Shown here: piece after piece, positions 9,497-18,306 of the stretch
Layout of the letters: the number at the start of each line of letters is the position of its first letter
Position numbering within the stretch: the first letter of the stretch is position 1
Assembly (NCBI RefSeq): GCF_902459765.1
Contig: NZ_CABPSP010000002.1
Coordinates: 496,001-560,000, forward strand
Reading direction: 5' to 3'
From: Pandoraea anapnoica
GTDB taxonomy: Bacteria; Pseudomonadota; Gammaproteobacteria; Burkholderiales; Burkholderiaceae
Length of the DNA stretch: 64,000 bases
Notes under the pieces: generated by a model
What the model saw: the letters and a program-made list of their open reading frames with translations, nothing else
What the model was told of the DNA's origin: nothing
Databases searched by the model: none
Made by a program: the position numbers and the translations under genes

Positions 9497-10093
9497 ATGA
9501 CGTATCGTTCCCCCGTGATTGTCGACACCGATACTGCGTCGACGCCATCGGCTCCCGGCTCGGGCGGCGCCTTTGGCCGACATTCTTCAACTCGCGCCAT
9601 CCGCTGGGCTGTGGCGGGCGTGCTCGCGTTGTCGTTGACGGCCTGTATCACGCCGCCGTGGCAACAATTGCCCGCATCGGCGTCCCAGGCGGAAGTGCAG
9701 GCGCAATTGGGCAAGCCCAAGGAGGTCTATCCGCTCGCGCCAGGCGTCACACGCTGGCTCTATCCGACGAAGCCGTTCGGCGAGGAAACGATTGCCGCCG
9801 ACTTCGATGCTCAGGGCAGGTTGCTGCACGTCACGCAGGTGCTGTCGACGCAGGAGTTCAACAAGGTCGAAATCGACAAATGGACCAAGACGGATGTACT
9901 GCATCACTTTGGCGAGCCCGTCGAGACCTCGGCTTTCCCGCTGATGAAGCGCGAAGTCTGGACATATCGCTTCAAGCAGGACGACGTGTGGTTCTCGATG
10001 ATGAACTTCTATTTCGATGCCGACGGCATCGTCAAGACCACCCAAATCAGCCCGGATCCGCTGCACGAGAAACGGGAAAACAATCTGTTCTAA
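9497..10093 (+). CDS. Lipoprotein with SmpA/OmlA-like fold
   Basis: A protein of about 198 residues. An Arg-flanked hydrophobic segment and lipobox (SLTAC) at about residues 36-50 mark it as lipidated. The unusually long N-terminal region before the hydrophobic segment leaves some doubt about the start (9485 is an alternative). The mature part (QAEVQAQLGKPKEVYPL, then FGEPVETSAFPLMKREVWTYRF) resembles the two-helix, three-strand SmpA/OmlA (BamE-like) domain. It is followed 16 bases later by an ECF sigma gene, so envelope sensing or a shared transcript is possible. Confidence 0.75.
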   Translation: MTYRSPVIVDTDTASTPSAPGSGGAFGRHSSTRAIRWAVAGVLALSLTACITPPWQQLPASASQAEVQAQLGKPKEVYPLAPGVTRWLYPTKPFGEETIAADFDAQGRLLHVTQVLSTQEFNKVEIDKWTKTDVLHHFGEPVETSAFPLMKREVWTYRFKQDDVWFSMMNFYFDADGIVKTTQISPDPLHEKRENNLF

Positions 10094-10109
10094 GTCAGGA
10101 GGGCGCCCT

Positions 10110-10703
10110 ATTCCCGCGAATTCGTATCTGGACCACGCGTATCTCGCGGAACTGCGTCGCGACCTGCTGCGCTTTGCCAGGTTGCAATTGCGCGACGAAC
10201 ATCTGGCAGAAGACGCCGTTCAGGAAGCGCTGACGGCGGCTTGCTCGCCATCGAACGAATTCTCGGGGCGCTCCCAGCACAAGACGTGGGTGTTCGCGAT
10301 TCTACGCAACAAGCTGATCGACACCATGCGAGCTCGACGCCGCACGATCAACGCCTCGTCTCTCGAAGGCGACGCCGATGAGAACTCTGTGTTCGATCGC
10401 GAGCTTTTCGACGAGCGCGGTCATTGGCTCGATCACGCACGCCCGCGCCCTTGGCCTCGCCCCGAGACACTCGTCGCCCGTCAACAGTTCTGGGCATTGT
10501 TCGACTGGTGCCTGAACGCCCTGCCCGAATCCACCGGTCGCGTGTTTTCCATGCGCGAATTGCTCGATATGGACATCGCCGAAATCTGCCGGGAACTGGA
10601 TCTCGACGCCAATCATTGCAGCGTATTGCTGTACCGCGCACGCACTCGCTTACGCACCTGCCTGTCGGCCAAAGGACTGGAAACCAACGATGCCCTTGGG
10701 TAA
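10110..10703 (+). CDS. ECF-type RNA polymerase sigma factor, apparent ATT start
   Basis: A protein of about 197 residues. Region 2 is visible early (DLLRFARLQLRDEHLAEDAVQEA, then KTWVFAILRNKLIDTMRARRR) and region 4 near the end (ALPESTGRVFSMRELL, then IAEICRELDLDANHCSVLLYRARTRLR), typical of ECF sigma factors of the RpoE/SigJ type. No ATG, GTG or TTG sits at the expected place. A very strong AGGAGGG site at 10097-10103 is six bases before an ATT codon at 10110, which I take as the start. An upstream ATG at 10017 would overlap the lipoprotein by 77 bases. The zinc-finger anti-sigma gene overlaps its end. Confidence 0.82.
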   Translation: MPANSYLDHAYLAELRRDLLRFARLQLRDEHLAEDAVQEALTAACSPSNEFSGRSQHKTWVFAILRNKLIDTMRARRRTINASSLEGDADENSVFDRELFDERGHWLDHARPRPWPRPETLVARQQFWALFDWCLNALPESTGRVFSMRELLDMDIAEICRELDLDANHCSVLLYRARTRLRTCLSAKGLETNDALG

Positions 10704-10899
10704 CTGCGCCAATGTCACACGCTCGCTCTCCGACAAGCTCGACCGGCCGTTGACCGCGCTAGCGAGCGTTCGTGTGCAGGCGCATCTGCTGACATGCACG
10801 GGGTGCCGCGCCTACGCTTCGCAAATCGCCACGCTGCGCGCCATATCGCGGCGCGTTGCCGGTCATGCCGACGCCGCCGCAACACAGATAGACGATTAG
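10690..10899 (+). CDS. Small zinc-finger anti-sigma factor
   Basis: A 69-residue protein without a membrane segment. HLLTCTGC at residues 32-39 gives the H-x3-C-x2-C zinc-binding motif of ZAS (zinc-finger anti-sigma) domains, and an upstream Cys6 may complete the site. It overlaps the sigma gene by 14 bases, which strongly suggests translational coupling and a cytoplasmic pair. By family precedent (RsrA, ChrR), release could follow oxidation or metal loss; that is inference. Confidence 0.8.
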   Translation: MPLGNCANVTRSLSDKLDRPLTALASVRVQAHLLTCTGCRAYASQIATLRAISRRVAGHADAAATQIDD

Positions 10900-11022
10900 C
10901 AAAATTTTTTTCCTCACGCTGTCATATCCGGCATCTCCCTACGACTAAACGGTGCGATCAACAGCCGACATGCTGCGCGATCGAACTTTCCCACCCACAC
11001 TTATCGTTTGGAGATGCCTACC

Positions 11023-11415
11023 ATGAAGACGTCCATTCTCGCGGCTGCCGCGTTTGCCCTCGTCAACGTTTCGACCGTCGCCTTTGCCGCCCCGCAGAGC
11101 GAACTGACGCGCGAAAAAGTCGTCGCCGAACTCAAGGCGCTGCAAGATGTCGGCTATCAGGGGGCCACCGACCACACCCGTTATCCGACCAACCTTCTGG
11201 CGGCAAAAGCAGAACTAGCAAAACGCGAGCACGCGCCCGACGCCGCACGTGAGGCGTCGAACCCGGCGATGGCCCCCACGCAAGCCACCACCGGGGTTGC
11301 CACCGGCGACGCCATGCCTGCGCCGACCTCGGGCATGGCGGGCATGAGTTCTGGCATGAAGCGCGCCGCTTACGGCGGCACATCGCTGCACGAGCGAATC
11401 TATCGCGGTCAGTAA
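11023..11415 (+). CDS. DUF4148 periplasmic protein
   Basis: A 130-residue protein with a clean signal peptide ending VAFAAPQ. The mature part (LTREKVVAELKALQDVGYQ, then YPTNLLAAKAELAKRE) is the DUF4148 signature, a small secreted family very common in Burkholderiales with no known function. The tail is rich in Met, Gly and Ala. The start at 11023 has a GGAG site upstream. It lies about 120 bases after the sigma/anti-sigma pair and could be one of its targets; this is only a suggestion from position. Confidence 0.82.
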   Translation: MKTSILAAAAFALVNVSTVAFAAPQSELTREKVVAELKALQDVGYQGATDHTRYPTNLLAAKAELAKREHAPDAAREASNPAMAPTQATTGVATGDAMPAPTSGMAGMSSGMKRAAYGGTSLHERIYRGQ

Positions 11416-11526
11416 GTCGTCGATCAGACGTCGATCAGCAGCCACTCGCCGCCGAGTCGGCGGCGAGCCGGGGATGCCTGCGCGGATGCCCCGGGACACA
11501 GGACTAATTTCGGAGTCGGTCCACCC

Positions 11527-12006
11527 ATGCATAACTCTCACGTGACATGCCGCACCGCGGCTCGGCTAGAGCGCTTCGCTTACCAATTCGCGCTGTACAG
11601 CGTCGTCGGTATCTTCGTCGGCTACGGCCTCTTCAAGTTCACCGAACACGAAGCGGCCGCCATTTTCCCGCTGGTCAACCACCATCCGCTACTGGGTTGG
11701 CTCTATCTGGGTCTGAGCGTGCAGACGGTGTCCAACCTCGTCGGCACATTCGAACTCGCCTCGGCGCTGGCCATGGCCTACACCGGCGACTGGCGCGTGC
11801 GTCTGGCGGGTAGTCTGGGCGTGGCGCTCACTCTGATCGTGACCGTCTCGTTCCTCGGGACAACACCAGACATCGGCGGCGGCACCTTCGGCTTCCTGAT
11901 CAAAGATCTGACGCTGTTGGGCGTCGCCCTGCTGGTCGCGGCGCGCACATTCGCGCAAGGCCACAAGCACGCCGACCACGGCCCTTGCCATCCGGCGCTG
12001 AGATAG
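11527..12006 (+). CDS. DUF417 (YkgB/RclC-like) inner-membrane protein
   Basis: A 159-residue protein with about four transmembrane helices. The patterns GYGLFKFTEHEAAAIFPLVNHHPLLGW and FLIKDLTLLGVAL are typical of DUF417, the family of E. coli YkgB and RclC; RclC belongs to a reactive-chlorine defence operon. Together with the zinc-type anti-sigma factor upstream, an oxidative-stress role for this region is plausible but unproven. A bidirectional terminator follows. Confidence 0.85.
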   Translation: MHNSHVTCRTAARLERFAYQFALYSVVGIFVGYGLFKFTEHEAAAIFPLVNHHPLLGWLYLGLSVQTVSNLVGTFELASALAMAYTGDWRVRLAGSLGVALTLIVTVSFLGTTPDIGGGTFGFLIKDLTLLGVALLVAARTFAQGHKHADHGPCHPALR

Positions 12007-12008
12007 CA

Positions 12009-12046
12009 AAAATGCCCGCCCCTGACGAACAGGGTGCGGGCATTTT
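12009..12046. terminator. Bidirectional terminator between DUF417 gene and leuA
   Basis: An 11-bp stem AAAATGCCCGC/GCGGGCATTTT (12009-12019 with 12036-12046), extended by an inner CCCTG/CAGGG pair. A-rich and T-rich flanks make it work for both converging genes. Confidence 0.88.
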
Positions 12047-12102
12047 CGGCGTCGACAGACGATGCACCGGCCGGAGCATCGACCGACCGGGCCTACCGGC
12101 GA

Positions 12103-13647
12103 TTACGGCGTGAGCTGCGGGTTTAGCTTCTCAGCCTTCGAGTACAGCTTGTTGAGTGCCGACAGATAGGCCTTGGCCGATGCCGCAACGATGTCCGGGT
12201 CGGTGCCGACGCCGTTCACGATGCGTCCGGCCTTCGACAGACGCACCGTCACTTCGCCCTGCGACTGCGTGCCGGTCGTGATGGCGTTGACCGAGTACAG
12301 CAACTGCTCCGCACCGCTCTTCACCTGCGATTCGATGGCGTTGAGCACGGCGTCGACCGGCCCGTTGCCGTCGGACTCACCCACGAGCTCCTTGCCCTGC
12401 GCCGTGAACACCACGCGCGCGCTCGGACGCTCACCGGTCTCGGAGTGCTGCGCCATCGACACGAGGTAGAAGTGCTCGTTGCCTTCGGCCTGCGCTTCGT
12501 TCGAGACGATTGCGAGAATGTCTTCGTCGAAGATTTCCGACTTCTGATCGGCGAGTTCCTTGAAACGGGCGAACGCGGCATTCACGTCCTGCTCCGACTC
12601 CATCTCGATGCCCAGTTCTTGCAGACGCTGCTTAAACGCATTACGGCCCGAGAGCTTACCCAGCACGATCTTGTTCGCCGTCCAGCCCACGTCTTCCGCC
12701 CGCATGATTTCATACGTATCGCGCGCCTTGAGCACGCCATCCTGGTGGATGCCTGACGCGTGCGCGAACGCATTGGCGCCCACGACGGCCTTGTTCGGCT
12801 GCACGTTGAAGCCGGTGATCTGCGAGACGAGCTTCGACGCCGGCACGATCTGCGTCGTATCGATGCCGAGTTCCAGACCGAAATAATCCTTGCGCGTCTT
12901 GAGCGCCATCACCACTTCCTCGAGCGACGTATTGCCTGCCCGCTCGCCCAAGCCGTTGATCGTGCACTCGATCTGACGCGCGCCGCCCAGTTGCACACCC
13001 GCGAGCGAGTTTGCCACGGCCATGCCCAGGTCGTTGTGGCAGTGCACCGACCAGACCGCCTTGTCCGAATTCGGCACGCGCTCTCGAAGCGTGCGCACGA
13101 GCTGGCCGTAGAGTTCCGGCACGCCGTAGCCGACCGTGTCGGCCACGTTGATGGTCGTTGCACCTTCGTTGATCACGGCCTCGAGCACTCGGCACAGGAA
13201 GTCCAGATCCGAACGGCTGCCGTCTTCCGGCGAGAACTCGATGTTGTCGGTAAATTGACGTGCGTAACGCACAGCAAGCTTCGCCTGCTCGAACACCTGG
13301 TCCGGGCTCATGCGCAGCTTTTTCTCCATGTGCAACGGCGACGTGGCGATGAACGTGTGAATACGCGACGAATTCGCCCCCTTGAGCGCTTCGGCGGCCC
13401 GCGCGATATCGCGGTCGTTAGCGCGTGCGAGCGAGCAGACCGTGCTTTCCTTCACGATCCCGGCGATCGCCCGAATCGCCTCGAAATCGCCGTTCGAACT
13501 GGCCGCGAAACCGGCTTCGATGACGTCCACGCGAAGTCGCTCCAGTTGACGGGCGATGCGGATCTTCTCGTCGCGGGTCATCGACGCACCCGGCGACTGC
13601 TCACCGTCGCGCAAGGTCGTATCGAAAATGATCAGCTTGTCGGCCAT
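12103..13647 (-). CDS. leuA: 2-isopropylmalate synthase
   Basis: A 514-residue enzyme that condenses acetyl-CoA with 2-ketoisovalerate, the committed step of leucine synthesis. The N-terminal TIM barrel starts with [17 protein letters not shown] (metal-binding Asp and catalytic Arg). HCHNDLG and [16 protein letters not shown] are present, and the C-terminal LeuA allosteric domain binds leucine. Length is that of the long bacterial LeuA. It ends the ilv-psd-pssA-leuA group on the minus strand but is separated from pssA by the LysM gene, so it probably has its own promoter. Confidence 0.97.
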   Translation of the reverse strand: MADKLIIFDTTLRDGEQSPGASMTRDEKIRIARQLERLRVDVIEAGFAASSNGDFEAIRAIAGIVKESTVCSLARANDRDIARAAEALKGANSSRIHTFIATSPLHMEKKLRMSPDQVFEQAKLAVRYARQFTDNIEFSPEDGSRSDLDFLCRVLEAVINEGATTINVADTVGYGVPELYGQLVRTLRERVPNSDKAVWSVHCHNDLGMAVANSLAGVQLGGARQIECTINGLGERAGNTSLEEVVMALKTRKDYFGLELGIDTTQIVPASKLVSQITGFNVQPNKAVVGANAFAHASGIHQDGVLKARDTYEIMRAEDVGWTANKIVLGKLSGRNAFKQRLQELGIEMESEQDVNAAFARFKELADQKSEIFDEDILAIVSNEAQAEGNEHFYLVSMAQHSETGERPSARVVFTAQGKELVGESDGNGPVDAVLNAIESQVKSGAEQLLYSVNAITTGTQSQGEVTVRLSKAGRIVNGVGTDPDIVAASAKAYLSALNKLYSKAEKLNPQLTP

Positions 13648-14005
13648 GATTTGCTCCTGAGGGGATTTCGTAGGGTTCGGTATTTTTTTGATATCAGCGC
13701 GCGGCGCGCGCCGGCATGGCCGGCCCGAGGGCGGAGAAACAGCATGGCATCAGTGGCACCGCAGATGACGCCGTATGCGATGCCAGAAACGACGCCAAAC
13801 GGTGCGTGAGGAAGGCCCGGAGCCAATTTGGCGCCTGAAATCATGAGCGCCAATATAGTCGCAAACGGGTGATTCCGCAACGCGGGCGGCAGACGTCAAG
13901 CCCCGTGCACACGGGCATTCGCGGCCATCGACCAGGCTGCTTGCAGGCCCATAAACGAAACAGCCCGGCGCAAGGCCGGGCTGGCAATCACGGGACGAAT
14001 CCCGA
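13648..14005 (-). other. leuA upstream region
   Basis: A 358-base gap holding the terminator of the LysM gene and the leuA leader. An AGGAGCAA ribosome site precedes leuA. I looked for a leucine-rich leader peptide with a terminator/antiterminator pair and did not find a convincing one. Confidence 0.5.
13961..13983 (-). terminator. Terminator of the BON/LysM gene
   Basis: A perfect 9-bp stem CAGCCCGGC/GCCGGGCTG with a 5-base loop. On the minus strand it is followed by TTTCGTTT, 22 bases after the stop codon. Confidence 0.8.
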
Positions 14006-14494
14006 TCAGAGCGTCGGAATGCGCAGTACCTGCCCCGGATAAATCTTGTCAGGGCTTGAGAGCATCGGCTTGTTCGCTTCGAAGATGCCGTTGTACTTGC
14101 TCGCATCGCCATAAACCGACTTGGAGATGGCCGACAACGTGTCGCCTGATTTCACCGTGTAGTACGTGGCTTCGACCGACGCCGTCGAGACCGACATCTG
14201 ATCGTCCACCTTGGCAACCCCCTTCACGTTGCCGCAACACAGGAGGATCTTCTCCTTGGTGGCCTGATCGGCAGCCACGCCGTAGACCTTGACGGTTCGG
14301 GTTGCGCCGTCGAATTCCACGTCGAGACCGGTCGCATCCAACCCCTGCGATTTGATGTAGTTTTCGATGGCCTCACCGGCGGCGCGGTTAGCCGCATCGG
14401 CATCGGGCCCCGGGGCGGGTGGCGGTGCATCTGCCGCGTGAGCGTTACCGAGCAGTGCCTGACCGGCTTCCTTCACGAAATCGAGTATGCCCAT
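14006..14494 (-). CDS. BON and LysM domain protein, Kbp/YgaU-like
   Basis: A 162-residue protein. After an amphipathic start (MGILDFVKEAGQALLG) it has a BON domain (about 40-105) and a C-terminal LysM domain (about 108-160: YTVKSGDTLSAISKSVYG, ending YPGQVLRIP). This is the layout and opening of E. coli Kbp/YgaU (149 residues), a cytoplasmic potassium-sensing protein, and the full kdp system lies in the same window. There is no signal peptide. The insert rich in Pro and Ala at 22-32 is extra. The Cys-Cys in ILLCCGNVKGV is unusual. The K+ role is inferred from the family. Confidence 0.88.
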   Translation of the reverse strand: MGILDFVKEAGQALLGNAHAADAPPPAPGPDADAANRAAGEAIENYIKSQGLDATGLDVEFDGATRTVKVYGVAADQATKEKILLCCGNVKGVAKVDDQMSVSTASVEATYYTVKSGDTLSAISKSVYGDASKYNGIFEANKPMLSSPDKIYPGQVLRIPTL

Positions 14495-14650
14495 GATTTC
14501 TCCTTCGTCACGTCGAACTATGGAAAACAGCGCCGGGCCCTGCCAGATCGACGAAAAACGGCCCGTGCCACAAGGGTACTTCGCCTACCAACGTCAAGAT
14601 TAGCGCATCCCAACGATGTCATACCTGACAACTCTGACAGGTAGATATGA

Positions 14651-14676
14651 CAGGGGGCGTACCGAGACGCCCCCTG
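14651..14676 (-). terminator. Probable terminator of pssA
   Basis: A perfect 10-bp stem CAGGGGGCGT/ACGCCCCCTG with a 6-base loop, 12 bases after the pssA stop. It lacks a clear T-run, so it may act as an RNA-stabilising hairpin instead. Confidence 0.55.
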
Positions 14677-14688
14677 CTTCCTACCCTG

Positions 14689-15564
14689 TTATTCGTCAAC
14701 TTCGCCGAAAATCCGCTGACGGCGGCCTTTGACGAAGCGGAACGCCCACAGCACGTAGCCCGACACGCTGTACACACAGAACATGCCGAACAGCGCCAGC
14801 GGCGGGTCGGACGACACCAGAATGAAGCCCACCATGAACAGCAGCACTACGCCGAACGAGACGCGCTGGCGCACATCGAGCGCCTTGCCGCTGTAGAACG
14901 GCGCATTCGACACCATCGACATCCCCGCGTAGATCGTGAGGAAGAATGCGACCCACGGCATCCAGAACACGTTTACCGGCAACTTGTTGTCGATCGTGAT
15001 CCAGACGAACCCGGCGATCAGCGCCGCGGCCGCCGGACTGGCGAGTCCCTGGAAGAAGCGCTTGTCGACCACGCCGATGTTGGCGTTAAAGCGCGCCAGA
15101 CGTAACGCCGCCCCCGCCACATAGACGAACGCCGCCAGCCAGCCCCACTTGCCGATTTCGTGCAGGATCCACTCGTACATCACCAGCGCCGGTGCGACGC
15201 CAAACGACGTCATATCGGACAGCGAATCGTACTGCTCACCGAAGGCGCTCTGCGTATTGGTCATGCGGGCCACACGCCCGTCCATGCCGTCGAGCACCAT
15301 CGCGAAAAAGATGGCAATGGCCGCTTGCTCGAAGCGGTCGTTCATCGCCTGCACGATGGCGAAGAACCCGCAGAAAAGTGCTGCGGTCGTGAAAGCGTTC
15401 GGCAGCAGATAGATGCCGCGATTGCGCGGACGCACCGGCACATCGTCCTCCACACCCTGGTCGTGGTCTTCGTTCATCGATGGCTCTGATGGATTCTTGT
15501 GACGGCCGAACGGCGAGAGATGCCTGACATTGTTGCGCAAGCGGCCGCGATGGTTTTCCGGCAT
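14689..15564 (-). CDS. pssA: CDP-diacylglycerol-serine O-phosphatidyltransferase
   Basis: A 291-residue integral membrane enzyme that makes phosphatidylserine from CDP-diacylglycerol and serine. The CDP-alcohol phosphotransferase signature DG-x2-AR-x8-G-x3-D-x3-D is complete (DGRVARMTNTQSAFGEQYDS, then LSD). About eight hydrophobic helices follow an N-terminal charged region. The start at 15564 has an AAGGAG site; a shorter start at 15477 (MNEDHD) is possible. It lies 221 bases after psd, which decarboxylates its product. Confidence 0.95.
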   Translation of the reverse strand: MPENHRGRLRNNVRHLSPFGRHKNPSEPSMNEDHDQGVEDDVPVRPRNRGIYLLPNAFTTAALFCGFFAIVQAMNDRFEQAAIAIFFAMVLDGMDGRVARMTNTQSAFGEQYDSLSDMTSFGVAPALVMYEWILHEIGKWGWLAAFVYVAGAALRLARFNANIGVVDKRFFQGLASPAAAALIAGFVWITIDNKLPVNVFWMPWVAFFLTIYAGMSMVSNAPFYSGKALDVRQRVSFGVVLLFMVGFILVSSDPPLALFGMFCVYSVSGYVLWAFRFVKGRRQRIFGEVDE

Positions 15565-15785
15565 CTATAACTCCTTGTCGATGCTAGGGTCGATGGACAG
15601 ACCCCAAGACTGCGGGCGAACCCGCGACGGATCACCGCTATTGGAACGTGAAACGCGAAAGCAGTTGCAGGCCGCATCGCCAAACCCCGGCACCCCGTGG
15701 CAAAGCTTGACGACACGGCGGCCACAGCGACGCGCAGCCCTGAGGTCGCGCCGCCGCCACTGGCCCTGATGCGGTTACGAGTGGC

Positions 15786-16421
15786 TTACAGCTCGGCAAG
15801 AATCGTCGAGGTGGCAGACACCTTGTCGCCGATCGCCACGCGCGGGCGCGAACCCAGCGGCAGATAGACGTCGACACGCGAACCGAAGCGAATGAAGCCG
15901 TAACGCTGACCACGCGTGAGACGGTCGCCCGCATTCACGTAGCACAGGATACGGCGCGCGATCAGACCCGCAACCTGCACGCTCGTCACGATCTGGCCAC
16001 CCACGTCGATCACCAGCGCATTGCGCTCGTTCTCGAGCGACGCCTTGTCGAGATCGGCATTGAAAAAACGTCCCGGGAAATATTCCACCTTGGTCACCGT
16101 GCCGTCAACCGGGGCACGATTCGAGTGAACATTGAAGACGTTCATGAAAACGCTGATTTTCAGCGCTTCACGGCCTGCGTAGGGGTCCTGCGTGGTTTCG
16201 ATGGCCACGATACGGCCGTCTGCCGGGGAGAGCACGGCATTGGCCTGCTGCGGCACTTCACGCGGCGGGTCGCGGAAGAACTGCAGAACGAACAGGGCGA
16301 TCACCCAGAACGGCGCGGCCCAAAACACGCCAGCCATAAAATGCACGACGAGCGCGACGGCGACGGCGATACCCAGGAAGGGCCAGCCCTCACGGGCGAT
16401 GATCGGGTGAGGATAATTCAT
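15786..16421 (-). CDS. psd: Phosphatidylserine decarboxylase proenzyme (short form)
   Basis: A 211-residue membrane-bound enzyme that converts phosphatidylserine to phosphatidylethanolamine. Two hydrophobic helices (about 15-55) anchor it. The self-cleavage Gly-Ser is in [11 protein letters not shown] near the C-terminus, giving a large beta chain and a short pyruvoyl alpha chain, as in the short Psd class. SPADGRI and [13 protein letters not shown] are conserved. I chose the start at 16421 by family length; the longer frame adds an unrelated tail. It lies between pssA and ilvC in the same direction. Confidence 0.95.
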   Translation of the reverse strand: MNYPHPIIAREGWPFLGIAVAVALVVHFMAGVFWAAPFWVIALFVLQFFRDPPREVPQQANAVLSPADGRIVAIETTQDPYAGREALKISVFMNVFNVHSNRAPVDGTVTKVEYFPGRFFNADLDKASLENERNALVIDVGGQIVTSVQVAGLIARRILCYVNAGDRLTRGQRYGFIRFGSRVDVYLPLGSRPRVAIGDKVSATSTILAEL

Positions 16422-16557
16422 GCGATTGAACTCGCGTCCTTGGTAAAACGGTTGAGTGAGCGGGTCGGCCTGCTTTGGACCAAACCGTGGCGTGGCGGCA
16501 TTGTAGCAATGCGCGCGGCGCGGCGACACTTTTTCCCCAACCGACACGCGGATGTCA

Positions 16558-16608
16558 TAAAAAAACCGCCCGTTTTACCGCAGCGACAGCTACGGCAAAA
16601 CAGGCGGT
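16558..16608 (-). terminator. Terminator of the ilv operon
   Basis: A long imperfect stem (16565-16580 with 16593-16608) ending on the minus strand in GGCGGTTTTTTT. It is 23 bases after the ilvC stop, so psd-pssA are separately transcribed. Confidence 0.85.
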
Positions 16609-16630
16609 CAGCGACGTCAGTGCAGAGAAC

Positions 16631-17662
<1,032 letters not shown>

Positions 17663-17724
17663 TTACCAAAAATAAACTGCAATCAGAATGGATTGAAATC
17701 CGCTTACCGCGTTGCCGTTGCCGG

Positions 17725-18216
17725 TCAGACCTTCAGGATGCGCTCTCCGCGCCCGATGCCCGAGCCACCGGTACGAACCGTCTCGAGAATCGCCGTCTGG
17801 TCGAGCCCTTCGATAAATGCGTCAAGCTTCGACGAATTTCCGGTGAGCTCAATCGTATAGGTCTTTTCCGTAACGTCAATGATGCGGCCGCGGAAAATAT
17901 CCGACATCCGCTTCATCTCTTCCCGCTCTTTGCCTACCGCGCGAACCTTGATCAGCATGAGTTCGCGCTCGATATGCGCGCCCTCGGTCAGATCGACCAC
18001 CTTCACCACTTCGATGAGCCGGTTCAGGTGCTTCGTGATCTGCTCGATGACGTCATCGGAGCCGGTCGTGACCACCGTCATGCGTGAGAGCGACCGGTCT
18101 TCGGTCGGCGCAACGGTGAGGGTCTCGATATTGTAGCCACGTGCCGAAAACAGTCCCACCACGCGCGACAGCGCGCCCGGCTCGTTTTCGAGCAAAACAG
18201 AAATAATGTGCCTCAT
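17725..18216 (-). CDS. ilvH: Acetolactate synthase small subunit
   Basis: A 163-residue regulatory subunit with the ACT domain at the N-terminus (MRHIISVLLENEPGALSRVV, then GLFSARGYNIETLTVAPTED), which binds valine for feedback inhibition. I chose the start at 18216 because it is the conserved MRHIIS start. It lies 90 bases after ilvB. Confidence 0.97.
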   Translation of the reverse strand: MRHIISVLLENEPGALSRVVGLFSARGYNIETLTVAPTEDRSLSRMTVVTTGSDDVIEQITKHLNRLIEVVKVVDLTEGAHIERELMLIKVRAVGKEREEMKRMSDIFRGRIIDVTEKTYTIELTGNSSKLDAFIEGLDQTAILETVRTGGSGIGRGERILKV

Positions 18217-18306
18217 GGTGTATCCCGGATTGTCCTTGTTGGGGACGCCGCGCCCACGCTCCGGCAATGCCGGCAGCGACTGGCAGCGCGTACGTGCCGC
18301 TTCGTC

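Noticed and set aside
10017-10109. An ATG 93 bases upstream of the first ECF sigma factor, in frame.
   Set aside because: It lies inside the lipoprotein gene, lacks a ribosome site and adds a non-conserved Arg/Ser-rich stretch; the AGGAGGG-ATT start is better.
13632-13880. An 82-codon minus-strand frame just upstream of leuA, a possible leader peptide.
   Set aside because: It overlaps the leuA start, has no run of leucine codons and no terminator/antiterminator structure.
14617-14652. TGTCAT...ATGACA inverted repeat with nearby TGTCAG copies, resembling Pho-box pieces.
   Set aside because: The direct-repeat spacing is 9 bases rather than the 11 required for PhoB, and the palindrome is broken.
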